DNA of 25,552 bases from Beroe ovata (GCA_946803715.1 CAMPET010000359.1:6826-32377); one strand, 5' to 3'; counted from the stretch's first letter, positions 1-11,414 are shown. Translations and numbers: made by a program. Notes: generated from the sequence alone by a model not told the origin.

Positions 1-62
1 TGTGTGTGTGTGTGTGTGCATGTTTGTGTGTGTATGTGTGTGTGTGTATGTGTGTGTGTGTA
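1..62. repeat. (TG)n microsatellite
   Basis: An almost pure TG run with a few TA and CA interruptions opens the window. It is the first of many (TG/CA)n tracts here. Confidence 0.95.
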
Positions 63-1307
63 TATCGATAACGACATACGGACAAGTGAAAATAGAATGA
101 CAGAATGCATTTCTCGCGGTCTAACACAAGGTGTCAATCATATGAGTTAAGCACCTTCATTCTTTTTGGGTCAGGATAAGCCACTGCAACACGTATATCT
201 CACGGGTTTTACCCAGTTATAGCAGACATGTGCATACGGTGGAATCATATAAGGACAACACTATTGTGAGTTATTTACCCCATATCCGTATGGGGTACTT
301 AGTTTAATGTGCCCCCCCCCTCAATGGTATCGTAGACTCCAGTTTGAGCCATTGTTTGAGAGTGGATTTGTGTGTGGATTTTATAGCCCACGCTATTTAC
401 TAACCTCCGCACACAATTCATAACCACTTATCCAGCTGAATATATCACTTGAGCTGCCTGATGGAAACGATGCACCTATCAATCGTTCGGATCATTTTGA
501 CATTTTCTCGATAGAGGGCTCGATAGGGGATCTAACAGAAACTATCTGATTTGTCAATATTTTGTCAGCAACTGTACTCGACAAATTCTGCCTTCAAATT
601 CCGGTAAGGGAAGAGCCAACACGCTGTGAACACAGTATTTCCTGCCTTCCATCGCCTTTTACGATTTCTGCACTATCCAAATCTCACGTGAATCGTGAGC
701 TTTGAGTGTCGGTAATATGCCAGCTTGTTTCAACAGGCTGATGTTTCCAGGAAACGCTTATTCATCATTCTTTGATTCACGTGTTTTTACCATTGACTTA
801 TATAATTCTGTCAATTCACACGTGTACAGTGACAGCTACTGCTAACTACGACTACCGGCACACCTCGATAGATGATGGAAATAAAAACTATAAATCCCCA
901 AGGCGTGTGTTTGCTTGCCTGTATGTGTGTTTGTGTGTGTATGTATGTGTGTATGTATGTGTGTTTGTCTGTGAATGTGTATGTCGATTGTCTGTGTCTG
1001 TAGGATTCACTCATGAGCTCTCATGTCCCACAAAATCATAACTCAATATGGTATTGCAAATCATCTGTCATAAGTGTGTTAGCTATATAGAGGCTCAGCC
1101 AACAATAGAAGATACTTGTTTGATTTTGATGTGGCGTGAAACGCACGCATAACCTCTTTGACCACAGGGCTCAGATATTATCATTATATAGGTTGCTTAG
1201 TCGCATTAAAACATCGATTTATAATCGATTTTTCTTTGATCCCCCAAACCAATCTGAATCATGCCACAACGCAGGGATTAATGTTATATAAGCAGGTATC
1301 AGCCAGA

Positions 1308-1409
1308 GTTGTCATGGCAACTGTGAGTTGCTGTGCCTTCTGCTTAGCGACCATGCCCTAGCAGTAAGCAACCATCGGCCACCTCATATAGCAACCATAT
1401 CATAGCAAC
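1308..1409. promoter_or_regulatory. X-box-like site plus half-sites
   Basis: Bases 1308–1321 read GTTGTCATGGCAAC, one base from the symmetrical RFX consensus GTTRCC-AT-GGYAAC. Three AGCAAC half-sites follow at 1367–1372, 1390–1395 and 1404–1409. RFX transcription factors bind such X-boxes in animals, often at cilium genes. No gene start lies next to this cluster in the window, so its target is unknown. Confidence 0.45.
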
Positions 1410-2189
1410 ATTATAATGACGTTCTTCCCGTTTTGACCAAATATCATAATCCTGTGATATAAACCGCTGAATAGAGCTAATCTCTGAATCTCGGATTCTG
1501 GGAAAAACCATATTACGCAACCCTCTGAAATATATATTCGTGATAAATTACACGTACAAATTTTCACGTCACGTGTAAGACACGAGTTGTTGGGGTGACA
1601 TAATATGATCAAACAAAACTGCCACACTTTCTACTTTCACTATAAATTGTGAACGATTTCATATATCTCGTTATTGTAGTCAATTAAAACATGGCTTAAG
1701 TATTAGTCGTGTTCTAGACTCTTTCAACTACCATTTATCGTTCTATACACAGCCTTTATCGTTCTTTACTCAAAATGCATTTGACTATCGTAATAAACTT
1801 TGATCTTTATATCACATTTGAATCTCACCATTTCCTGTTTCGAACACCCGCTAGATTAAAGTTTCAATGAATCACGCGATGTTGTTTTCAAAGTTCACTT
1901 ATGATTTAATACCAAGAATCGGCATTTTGTAGCTGCTTTGAGTAGATTGAACTGTTCAAAGTGGTATAGTATCCATTAATTTTCTCGCTGGAATAATGAA
2001 TCTCATTTAAAACATCCGATACACGTGGCTCAGGACATGCTATATGTGGCATGTATACGATATCGACACTCGGTTCTTCAATCCATCACGGGGTTCATTA
2101 TTATAAAGGAGCAGTTTCAATAGGCTTCATTACAAGGTCAACACCCACATACACAGAGCAAAATAACGGCTCTTTGCTTGTTGTGCACA

Positions 2190-2234
2190 TGTGTGTGTGT
2201 GTGTGTGTGTGCTTNTGTGTGTGTGTGTGTGTGT
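2190..2234. repeat. (TG)n microsatellite with one-base gap
   Basis: A TG run is interrupted by GCTT and an N at 2215. The single N probably marks an unresolved repeat length. Confidence 0.9.
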
Positions 2235-2582
2235 GGGGATGGGTGTGTTGAAATGTGTACTGATTCCAAATCATAGTAAGTAAGCTTCTAAAGCCGGGCA
2301 AGTCTTTTGCATCAAATAATTTTGTACAGTTTGCAGTAAGCGAGGCATCATACGGATTCAGTCCACATAAACTGTGCGTGCACTTCTCAGTTTCCGCTTC
2401 GATTGTAGTATGCCATCAAAAACCCTTTGGGGATCAAGTCCACGCCTTCGACATTCGCGCTTTCACTTTGGGTCAAAAGTTGAGTCAAATGGAGTGACAG
2501 CACGTAGATGAGATAGTGTAGCCTTCATGAATGTTCATTGATCAATTACCTGGATACTTTCAACTGAATCTATTATCTAGAT

Positions 2583-3444
2583 ATGACAGTGCTGGTACTC
2601 CTGGTACTACCCAGTATGGTACTGACACGGGGGGACTACGACTGTTACAATACCATGTGTGTAGGAGAAATGGCACACAACGAGACTTACATCGAGTGTA
2701 ACAACTATGAAAACTTCTGTGATCACGAAAACGAAACTGGTAAGTACATGCGTCAGTTTGTTAGAATGTAGGTACGGTGTTTAACGTGTACAATGTATAA
2801 TGTGTACATTGTACAATGTATAGCGAATACAATGTAAACTGACTACGATTCATAACATGTACGGGATGTAATAGTATGTACAATGTACATTACACAGAGT
2901 AACGTAATGTATACAAGCTAAACCTATTCCCCCCGGCCTGCAGGCTACCCGATCTGCATGTTCAGTAACTTATACCACGGGAAGGGCGTGTCCTGTATCG
3001 ACAAGAGGTTAGTGATAGAGAGAGAGAGTCCCAACATGACAATCATAATGACCTACCTTTTATACAGCAAATACTTTCTACCCTGACCCCCTATATAGAA
3101 CCGTGCAAAATTCAACCCTTCGAATAGATACAAAGCATATTCTTTTCTATTCCGAACCTTTAAACCCCTATGTGCGAATGTGCGAAACACGCCACCCTCC
3201 CCCCCTCCCCCCGTAATCCCGGTAACCCAGCTTACTGGATACAATTGCCAGGTTTGAGTGCCGGTCGTACGAGAGTACAGGAGTGGCGTACTGCCACTAT
3301 CCCATGAGTGTCAAGAAAATAGCGGCAGTAGTGCTCAGTTTAGTGGGGGGATTGGTGGGGATATTGGTGTTGTGCACGTGCTATGTGAACTATAGGGCCA
3401 ACCTACCCTCGAGTAGGGAACAGAGGGGCATTAGGGACATGTGA
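2583..3444 (+). CDS. Small cysteine-rich type I membrane protein (3 exons)
   Basis: Exons are 2583–2739, 2944–3007 and 3252–3444. The donors are GTAAGT and GTTAGT; the acceptors are CTGCAG and TGCCAG. Phases match at both joins (1, then 2), giving 137 residues and a TGA stop. Residues 1 to about 17 form a hydrophobic signal peptide. The ectodomain (about 18–95) has eight cysteines at 21, 26, 39, 46, 57, 70, 77 and 88, and two N-glycosylation sequons (NET at 33 and 50). A single membrane segment spans about 97–119 and contains Cys115 and Cys117, possible palmitoylation sites. The cytoplasmic tail is about 18 residues and basic, ending RGIRDM. Size and cysteine content resemble a three-finger ectodomain (Ly6/uPAR or TGF-beta-receptor type), but the usual terminal CC…CN signature is missing and I do not assign the family. 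There is no kinase domain. It is probably a small surface receptor, co-receptor or adhesion protein; that role is inferred. Confidence 0.72.
2786..2900. repeat. Degenerate TGTACAATG repeat in intron 1
   Basis: Overlapping near-palindromic units of the type TGTACAATGTACA fill much of the first intron of the small membrane protein gene. The same vocabulary recurs at about 4449–4620, 4780–4960 and 20073–20136. Confidence 0.6.
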
Positions 3445-3699
3445 TCATTGACACCATGGTGGTGACACCATGGTAATGTCCTGACACACGTCGTGACACA
3501 CGCTATGACACGTGACATGTGCGCTTGTTCCCATGACGAGAAAAATGCTCAGAGATGGAGTTATTCAGCTGAAATATGACTAACTGAAACAACGAATCAG
3601 ATATAGTAAGGGGATGACGCAGTGTTGGACAATGTGATCTGAGAATACTGACCACGACAGCTGTCAGTTTGAATATCAGAGACAGACACGTAAAGGAAG

Positions 3700-3705
3700 A
3701 ATAAA
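3700..3705 (+). terminator. Poly(A) signal AATAAA
   Basis: A canonical AATAAA lies about 256 bases after the stop at 3444, a reasonable 3' UTR length for the small membrane protein gene. Confidence 0.5.
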
Positions 3706-4398
3706 ATGCCTGTGCTCTGGTGGGTCCACGTTACTCGCGAAATACTCCATACCTTTCCTCAGATCGATGGCGGTTTCCACACTTTAATTGACTTTCATTT
3801 TCATTCATTATGTTTATCACCCTCATTATTTAAATCACATTCATCATTGGTTATTAACAGATTTGATAAATTTATTGTTTTTATGCCTCCCTATAGCTGT
3901 TTGAATATATCATACTTGCTCGGAAGTCATCGGAACATTCTCAATACGATCTTGGACCTGTCAACCAATTCATTTGATATCGAAGGCACTTCATGACATG
4001 AAAATTAACAAAATTCCGCTATAGATAGATGTCACCACACTGCGTCTCTTGACACTCAGGATGGGAGCTCTGTAATCTGTTTGTTTGGAAATATGGCACG
4101 TGACCTTTCATCCAGCATTTGACGCTTGACAGAAATCAATCGGGCAAAATAAAACCGGTCACGACCTATCAATCCTAAAGCAGGTAGATTTACTGGGGTA
4201 AGTAGGTATATGACATGCTTTCACGGTATTGGCTCTCTTTATACGAGTGAAGTGTGAACAGATGTCGAGATCAATAAACCTCATATTGACGAAAGAGCGT
4301 TTACTGCTGTTTAACTTTAATCATATTTTGTCGTGAAGTATTTTTGGTGAAGCATTGGGATAACGTCATGAAGCTGTAGTGGAAACAAGACTTTCCTA
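3706..4398. other. Intergenic, no supported gene
   Basis: A 96-codon plus-strand frame starts at 3706, directly after the AATAAA. It has no splice context or recognisable motif, and I treat it as chance. The remaining part of the LRR–Roc gene, which would be expected to the left on the minus strand, is not visible here. Confidence 0.5.
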
Positions 4399-5056
4399 TT
4401 ATCAGTGGGTGGCCATAGCAATACAGAGAACGCAAAGGTTTATCAAGGCTATACAGTGTACCGAGTGTACACTGTACAGTGTATAGTTATAGTTTTGGTT
4501 GTATTATGCAGTACCTATTCACGATGTACTCTGTACAGTGTAGATTGCACAATGTCCAATGTACAATGTACAATTTACAGTGTAAAATGTACAATGTACA
4601 TTATACAGTGTAAAATGTGCAACACGATACTGACGGAGGCGGGCTCGTCAGCCCAAGAGAACGGCACTGTATACGCCGAACATGACCTAACATCAAGACA
4701 CTCACTGACACACACACACACACACACACNTTATCAGTGGGTGGCCATAGCAATACAGAGAACGGCAAGGCTATACAGTGTACCGAGTGTATAACTATAC
4801 CGAGTGTACACTGTATAGTTATAGTTTTGGTTGTACTATGCAATATTCACGATGTACCCTGTACAGTGTAGATTGCACAATGTTCAATGTTGACTGTAAA
4901 ATGTACAGTGTACAATGTACAATGTACAGTTTACATTGTACATTAACAGTGTAAAATGTGCAACGCGATACTGACATAGGCGGGCTCGTCAGCCCAAGAG
5001 AACGGCACTGTATTCGCAGAACATGACCTAACATCACACACACACACACACACACA
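4399..5056. repeat. ~330-bp tandem near-duplicate, each copy ending in (CA)n plus N
   Basis: Copy 1 (4399–4729) and copy 2 (4731–5056) both begin TTATCAGTGGGTGGCC, continue through TGTACA-type repeats and a shared block around GCCCAAGAGAACGGCACTGT, and end in a CA run followed by a single N (4730 and 5057). They differ by scattered substitutions and small indels. The exact coincidence of copy ends with gaps suggests two haplotypes or unmerged contigs placed in tandem rather than a real duplication. Confidence 0.85.
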
Positions 5057-5057
5057 N

Positions 5058-7104
5058 GAGTGAGTTCCCCGAGTGGTCCCAGAGGATGAACGCCATATCC
5101 GGGTCCTCGACTGGTATCCACCTGGTTACCTCAATACCAGATGTCGAGCCCAAGTCCCCGTCAGGAACACATGATCGGGTGAGACAGTGGATGAATGAGG
5201 TCTTGCCCGACCCCCGAGCTCCCAGGACAGTTATCTTGAGTCTGGATGACCGGGACGAGCCTGACCTCCGTATCTCCTCGAAGTAAGCTTTGATCGCGGT
5301 GAGGCCCCTCTCCCAAACCTCGCGGGGCGGGAAATGGATGGGGTTGTTCTTCGCATCGAACACCTGCATCTTGTGGAGGTTATGCATGGTTTCAGGGAGA
5401 GTTCTGATGTTATTATTCCTTATATGGAGATATCTCAGGTTGGTGAGAGATTCGATAAACGTGGGCAGACACTGGAGACCGTTACTGTTCGCTTTGAGGG
5501 TCTGTAACTTCTTCATCCCACTGATATTCTCATTGAGGTAGCTGATTGAGTTGTCTCCGATGTGCAGCTCAATGAGCCCTGACATCTCACACACACAATC
5601 AGGCAGGTGAGACAGTTTGTTATTATGAACATCCAGAGTTTCCAACAGCTCGAGGTTGCCTAGCGACGCGGGCAACTCCGCAAGCAGATTGGAGCTGATT
5701 CTCAGAACTTTGAGTCTCGTACACGAGCCCATGTTTTCGGGAAGACGCTCCAGTTTGTTACAATACGCCTGGAGTCGCTCCAACGAGCACAGGTCCTTAG
5801 TAGATTCAGGCAGTTCGGTGATGTTGTTATACCGAACATCGAGAACACGGAGCTTCTTCAGTTTCCCGATAGAGCTCGGTAGTGATTGGAGTGTGTTGTG
5901 ACTGACATACATACACACCAAGTTACACAACTCGCCCAGTTGTTCAGGGAGAGCTGTCAGTTTGTTGTTGCTTAGCGACAGTTCCGTCAGATTCTGAATC
6001 TGTAGCAAGCTCGGAGTAAACAGTTTCAGTCGGTTGTTACTTAGGATGAGCTTGCTCAGCTTCGTCAGACTGGAAAATGAATCGGAAAGTTCGGAGATGA
6101 AGTTGTTGTCGAAGTTGAGAGAAGTCATACTGACGAGTTTGATGATGTCAGGGGGTATTTCAGTGAGCTCGTTGTACGAAGCATCCATCCATTGGACATT
6201 TGCCAGATCGGGACGCTGGAAGAACTCCTGCACGATGGCCTCCAGTTTGGAGTTGCTGAAGTCAACGCCAGGAGAGCCGTTCTTCACCTGAGGAGGGAGA
6301 ATGAGTGGTGATCATCCTGATTGCAACAGAAACATTTACTAGACTTTTTCCAATAATTCCCAGTCAAGAATGAAAACATCCCATTTAAATGGGTTAATAA
6401 TCATAATCGGAAGGAAACTCCTTGTTTCTCAATCCATTTCGATCCAACATGAAATGACAATCAACACTTGTTTGTACCTGTATCGTGACGGGCTTATCAG
6501 TACGTCTCTTGGAACTATCCCGTCTCAAGATATCCTTCTCCCGCTTCCGTCTACTACTGTGATGTCGAGACAGGTTTGTCTTCCTCGGTACTGTGAGACC
6601 TCCCGGTGTCAGATTCCCCTGAGACACGAACATTGCCTCAATAACCGTACAGTTACTGTTATAACCGTACCAACCGGTGTTACTGTTACTGTTATCATTG
6701 GGAATGGGGATTTGACGGAATGTGCCCATGTCATGCATCTCCCGAATGCTATAATCACGCGAACACAAACTATATTCCTGGAAACCTAATCTCCAGGCGG
6801 TTACGGTATCCGCGAGAGAATAGCCCGGCCTCTCGACCCCTCCCTCACGCCAGGATGGCATCCTTGTCAAGAGGTTTTCGTCTATCGAGGGGATCATAAA
6901 TCGCGCGGCGCGCAATTCTTATCCCAGTACTGCCAACTTGCCAGCTCAGTGGGTGAAAGTAGTAGGTATATCGATTATCGATTATACCTGGCTAGTTGGA
7001 GCAGTGTCTTGCCGCGATTCTGAAAGATTGGGCTGACTACCCGCGTCCTCCAGCGATATCCCAGGTATCCCAGGATTACTGAGACTAGATGCCCCAGCAC
7101 CCAT
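5058..7104 (-). CDS. LRR–Roc (Roco-type) GTPase, 3'-truncated at gap
   Basis: The main exon is 5058–6287 (410 codons), entered by a CTCCTCAG acceptor. The preceding exon ends at 6478 with CAG|GTACAA, phase 0, and stays open up to about 6917. The start is ATG at 7104, just after a pyrimidine-rich tract ending CTCACAG, so a 5' UTR exon probably exists. In the main exon about 13 leucine-rich repeats of 23 residues run from about residue 30 to 335. A Roc GTPase start follows, with P-loop GARGSGKTS (356–364), switch I-like STSGIEV and switch II WDHSG with Asp and Gly in DxxG positions. The frame then hits the N at 5057, so the rest of Roc and any COR or kinase domain is missing. The N-terminus MGAGASSL fits N-myristoylation. 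The region from about 6478 to 6915 is Ser/Arg-rich linker. The join of exon 1 to exon 2 is unresolved: donor GTATAA at 6987 (phase 0) or GTAGTC at 7040 (phase 1, with acceptors near 6917). Roco proteins are intracellular signalling GTPases. It resembles MFHAS1/LRRK-like architecture, but which subfamily cannot be told. Confidence 0.82.
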
Positions 7105-8967
7105 CTACTGTGAGGGAGAAGAGAGGGGGAGGGTGTGGAAGGGAGGGGATTGAGTGGTGCGCCCTGAGGTGGTTCAAATCCAGTCTGAGACGCCGTGCTC
7201 CGACCCCGACAGAGCTCTGTTCATTTCACATGACTGGTCATTCCTGCGCGGGATAGGGGAGGGGGTTAGAGAGTGTAGGGGGCATCGCATGAGTGCTTCG
7301 AGGGGGATGAGGGGTGATGAGGTTCTAACTGCGATAAATTGATAGGAAATATTCTATATTCGAACTTTTGAACGACTCAGACTAAGGAACTATTGACGAT
7401 ATGAATCGCAACAAAAGGTATGAGATCACGTCATATGATTATTTTCAAAGGCGAACAGTATAATGTGTGCTCCTGGGCAGATGAATGTCGCAGTTGCATG
7501 ACGAAGTTCTCCCCACTCAGTGATAAAGAGATTGTCAGAGAATGGGAGATGAGATACGTCATGCACTGACATCACCATTCACACTAGATCTACGAGCAGA
7601 TTAACCAATCAGAAATCACGATATTCGTCACTGCAGGTATCTGTCTATGAATTGAAATAACGGGTGAGAACTATAGCTATCGCACGGCATCACACGTAGC
7701 AGAATATCTCATAAGAACGGTTACCATGGTAGCAACTGTACCATAGCAACTGTGATGAAATCTACCAAAATTATCTGGCGATATTATGAGGTATTGGGTA
7801 CTATAGAGAACATACTAGGTCTCCTTAATGCTCTTGGCAGTCATGGAGATAATGGATATGTAACCATCAGAATATTATATCTCTCGGGTATGATCCAGTG
7901 ATATGACACACGTTTCATGACACATACACACACAAACACACACACAGGGTGAGCGTGACAGGTGTGACGCATTTCTCTAATCAATAATAAGATCTGATAG
8001 TTAATTAATTAGTAGCCACTGCACTTGCTTGTATCTCGTAGCTAAGATCCCCAGTGATCACAGTGTTATCGAAGAGGTATATTAGATCCGTGATAGGATA
8101 TATCGCATGTTGAACGACCAAAGACTATACTACAAAACTATAAACGAAAGCTAGTCGCTAGAAAATCTGGAACAAAAATTAGAATTTAGATTTCACAAAC
8201 CAGTCCTAACTTGATACTATCGACCTGACTAGTAGTTAAACTGGTAAGTATATTTACCTGATTGGTAATTATTTAACTGGTAAGTATATATTCCTAGATC
8301 ATGTTTAAGCAACTATAGCTAGTCCTGACAGTGACAAACATAGGGAACGAAGGAATGAGAATTGACTGAAATATCACTCACACAGTCAACTCGACACTCA
8401 CAGCACCACAAAATTGGATAAATGGATCACTTTCCTATACAAGATAGACACGGTTGATCAAATAGCAGCTCTGTGTTCAACATGATCAAATTCGATCGAT
8501 CCAAATTTCTACCGATTTCATCGAGTTTATTTGATAGTTTACACAGAGCTACCGTATATTATCGATAATCAAAACCGCGAATCCCGATCCATATATAGGA
8601 CTGTCCAGATTGGCATTTTGCCGGGGAAATAATTGGCATTTCGTTAAGCTCTTCACGTCTAAAGTGGTTCACCATCGGTAGCTATACGGGGTATAATACG
8701 ACTACGTTATAATTTGACATTCCGCACTATGTGTCACATCGACTACATGGCTCCAAACAGTTACAAGATGATTTTTAGGCAAAACTATGACTTTAGAAAG
8801 TACGCTTTACAGTTTACAGGTCGTGTATGCCTAGTCAAAAGCGAGAAGTCAAAGTAAGTGTTAGTACAGAGGGAAAGCTAAAGTCTATAATACGAGGGCC
8901 GAGGGGTCTGCTATAAAGCAGAGAGGACAACATCATGAAATAGTGTAATTACTACAGTCCACTTATC
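7105..8967. other. 5' flank of the LRR–Roc gene, no further gene seen
   Basis: This is probably 5' UTR exon(s), intron and promoter of the minus-strand LRR–Roc gene. It holds X-box-like sites at 7720–7750, a short CA run near 7924–7946 and a duplicated AACTGGTAAGTATAT string at about 8238 and 8277. A plus-strand frame at 7154–7342 has no supporting signals. Confidence 0.5.
7720..7750. promoter_or_regulatory. Paired X-box-like sites upstream of LRR–Roc gene
   Basis: Bases 7720–7736 read GTTACCATGGTAGCAAC and 7738–7750 read GTACCATAGCAAC. Both contain GTNACC-type and RGYAAC-type half-sites for RFX factors. They lie about 620 bp upstream of the LRR–Roc start codon, so regulation of that gene is possible but not shown. 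Confidence 0.45.
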
Positions 8968-9052
8968 ATTGTTACTTGGCTCTATTATAGTCAAACCAAT
9001 ATTAGTGTATTATTGTTACTTGGCTCTATTATATTCAAACCAATATCAGTGT
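8968..9052. repeat. 41-bp direct repeat, two copies
   Basis: Units at 8968–9008 and 9012–9052 begin ATTGTTACTTGGCTCTATTA and differ at only two positions by eye. The tight spacing suggests recent tandem duplication. Confidence 0.85.
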
Positions 9053-9189
9053 TTCGCGATAAACAGTGAGACTGGACACTTGCCACAGTGCCCTATAATA
9101 GTGACCTCTAGCCAATGTTATCAGAGCACATTATACTTTGTTATTCTCTTCATTGCTAGCTATAACAACAGCTGGCAGCTGGAGCAAAG

Positions 9190-9459
9190 TATTGAAAAAC
9201 TTTTCTTCCATCAAAAACGGTGAATATCAACAAAAATCCGCTAGAAAGAGTAACAAACACTTGTGCGTTGTGCGGCGCTACTCGACAACTGGCAATCAGA
9301 AAAACCACTCAACACTCAGCTTCTGCTGACAATGGGATAAAAGAGAGGGAGGGTACAATGCAGATGGACAATATATCGGAGCATAGTAATGGCCCTCTAA
9401 ATAATTATAGCATTATACAGTATGTCCCTCTAGAGGATGAAAATCGAGCGCTAGGTTAG
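9190..9459 (+). other. Orphan open frame, possible single exon
   Basis: A frame stays open from just after a TGA near 9190 to TAG at 9459. Its latter part reads like ordinary protein (pieces include TCALCGATRQL and IIQYVPLEDENRALG), which is unusual among the low-complexity frames nearby. There is no in-frame ATG near its beginning and no convincing acceptor or partner exon. It may be the last exon of an unseen gene, a degraded element, or chance. Confidence 0.2.
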
Positions 9460-9496
9460 GTGTGTGGCCTAGAAAGCAAAAAACAAAGGCAGACAA

Positions 9497-9696
9497 AGAC
9501 ACACACACACACACAAGACACACACACAAGACACACACAAAACACACACACATATACACTCACACAAATCTACACAGACACACAGACACACAAAACACAC
9601 ACACATACACACACACAAATCTACACAGACACACAAAACACACACTCACACAAATCTACACAGACACACAGACACACACTCACACAAATCTACACA
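9497..9696. repeat. Compound CA-rich satellite with higher-order units
   Basis: CA dinucleotides are organised into larger units marked by the string AAATCTACACA at about 9566, 9617, 9652 and 9686. The spacing is 51, then about 35 bp. Confidence 0.85.
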
Positions 9697-10180
9697 TACT
9701 TTCCCTCTCGCTATACGTCGCTCAATCTTCATACTGCACTTCATATATGGCATAATGAGAAGGATTGAAAAGTAAAGAGAGAGAGGTCACAACTATAAGT
9801 GTTAACATTCTCGAGTGTAGGACTTGAACTGGTTATACTCCCCTTCTATCTCAAAACCATCGGCTTAAACTTATACCCCTACAGGTAAAATACTTACATT
9901 GGGCACTGAACTTCGTGTATCATGCACTATGTCATGGATTCAGCAGAGACAGATAGATGTTCGACTACTTATCACCATATTAACCTCCCCCCCAAAAAAA
10001 CATTGTTAGGGAGGCCGTTACCAAGATGGTATGAACTAATTTAGCTCCGGTATCGAATAAGAGCCAAGAGGTCGAGTCAATTTTATTCTATTATTATTTT
10101 TTTGTATGTAATGTATGTGACTTCACTCACTTATGTAGGTTATGAAGTCACTTACATTTAGACATGAATCCATGACATCA
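9697..10180. other. Intergenic, no supported gene
   Basis: AT-rich sequence with short homopolymer runs, including a C run and A run near 9987–10000. No exon-like frame was found. A tRNA-like string at 9813–9890 was examined and rejected. Confidence 0.5.
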
Positions 10181-10264
10181 TCACTTAGCAACCGTCACTT
10201 AACAACCGTCACTTACCAACCGTCACTTAACAACCGTCACTTAGAAGCAATCACTTAACAACAT
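10181..10264. repeat. 14-bp minisatellite, six units
   Basis: Six 14-bp units of type TCACTTAACAACCG run without interruption at 10181, 10195, 10209, 10223, 10237 and 10251. Units differ at one to four bases; the fifth is the most diverged. Several units contain RGCAAC- or AACAACC-like strings similar to X-box half-sites. Confidence 0.9.
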
Positions 10265-10777
10265 CATGGTTAATTCTATGACTGAGTTGAAACAACCCAC
10301 GCAACATTGAGAATACGACAGTGGCGAAAAGAACGCATACAAAAGAAGTGAGATAACAGAGAGAACGAAACGTTTACTACCCCTTTTCAACAGAAAAAGG
10401 CAATCATCCCTTTTCGAGCAGCGAGTCGGTCGATTTGATATAACTATAAAGCACATAATGATCATCCCCTGATGTCTATGGTATGGGATTAGCAGGAAAT
10501 AGAATTAGAGAGGGTGAGAATGCCTCGGTCGAGCTGTATAACCCTCGTCCTGACTCCTGCTACGCCAAAAGTTGTCATTTTAGTTCGTGAGCTCGATCAT
10601 CAATAACCCATTTACAGCGGTCTATTGTCGATAACGGGGGCTCTTATTCAGAGAGATGTGTGCACCCGCAAATCAGTCTAATTTGTGAGGGCATGGCAAA
10701 GGAAACGATGTGAGATAGAGATTGTGTAGGTACTATATTGTACATTGAGCTCTCATGAGGTATGAGCCGTGTATACA

Positions 10778-10781
<4 letters not shown>

Positions 10782-10810
<29 letters not shown>

Positions 10811-11013
10811 NNNNNNNNNNNNNNNNNNNNNNNNNNNNNNNNNNNNNNNNNNNNNNNNNNNNNNNNNNNNNNNNNNNNNNNNNNNNNNNNNNNNNNNNNN
10901 NNNNNNNNNNNNNNNNNNNNNNNNNNNNNNNNNNNNNNNNNNNNNNNNNNNNNNNNNNNNNNNNNNNNNNNNNNNNNNNNNNNNNNNNNNNNNNNNNNNT
11001 GTGTGTGTGTGTG
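10782..11013. repeat. (TG)n microsatellite containing a 189-bp N gap
   Basis: TG runs flank Ns at 10811–10999. The true repeat length or unique insert is unknown. Confidence 0.95.
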
Positions 11014-11377
11014 TATGGGATACTAAAGGTAGTAAAGTACCATCACCTGGCAACCCAGTATATACAGTTCCCAATGTAATTGGTGATCGTAAGTCAACTA
11101 TAATTGTCCACTATAATGGGAACTTCAACCACTTAAGTAATTATCGATAATAACATCCGCTCCCTAGCCACGGATGTCAGTCTTGAACCAATGATTCGCA
11201 AGACTTCGGCATACCTTCAATAAAACTTCTTCGTTGAAAACAAAGTACAGTTCATTGACACGATACATGTATTGAGATGATAATCTATTGCCCAACCAAC
11301 AAATGCAGAACTATACACTGTGACTTAAAAGGAAGTTTTACTCAGTTCACAAAACGCACAAATCGGTGTTTAGGCTG

Positions 11378-11414
11378 CACACAGACACAAACACACATAC
11401 AAACACATACACAA

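Larger units (their letters stand above)
63..2582. other. Intergenic, no supported gene
   Basis: I see no exon-like open frame with flanking splice sites on either strand; the short open frames are repeat-derived or compositionally unlike protein. The stretch holds a TG-rich tract near 916–966, an X-box-like site at 1308–1321, a C run at 312–321, several CACGTG E-boxes (for example 685–690, 778–783 and 819–824) and a TG tract with a single N at 2215. The last few hundred bases should contain the promoter of the gene starting at 2583, but I see no distinctive core element. Confidence 0.6.

Noticed and set aside
772-1041. Plus-strand frame with a Cys/Val-rich part
   Set aside because: The second half is a translated TG/TA microsatellite, and no splice or start context supports it.
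7165-7190. GGTTCAAATCC, resembling a pol III B box
   Set aside because: The flanking bases cannot form a T stem and no matching A box lies upstream.
9460-9768. Two overlapping plus-strand frames rich in Thr-His
   Set aside because: They are translations of the compound CA satellite.
9813-9890. tRNA-like string on the minus strand (GTTCAAGTCC and a 7-bp terminal complement)
   Set aside because: The T-arm and D-arm stems do not pair and the A box is poor, so a tRNA fold is not supported.
10181-10264. CRISPR-like array
   Set aside because: Units are contiguous 14-mers with no spacers, and the context is a eukaryotic genome.
10733-11150. Several frames spanning the 189-bp gap
   Set aside because: Most of their length is unknown bases or a TG repeat.
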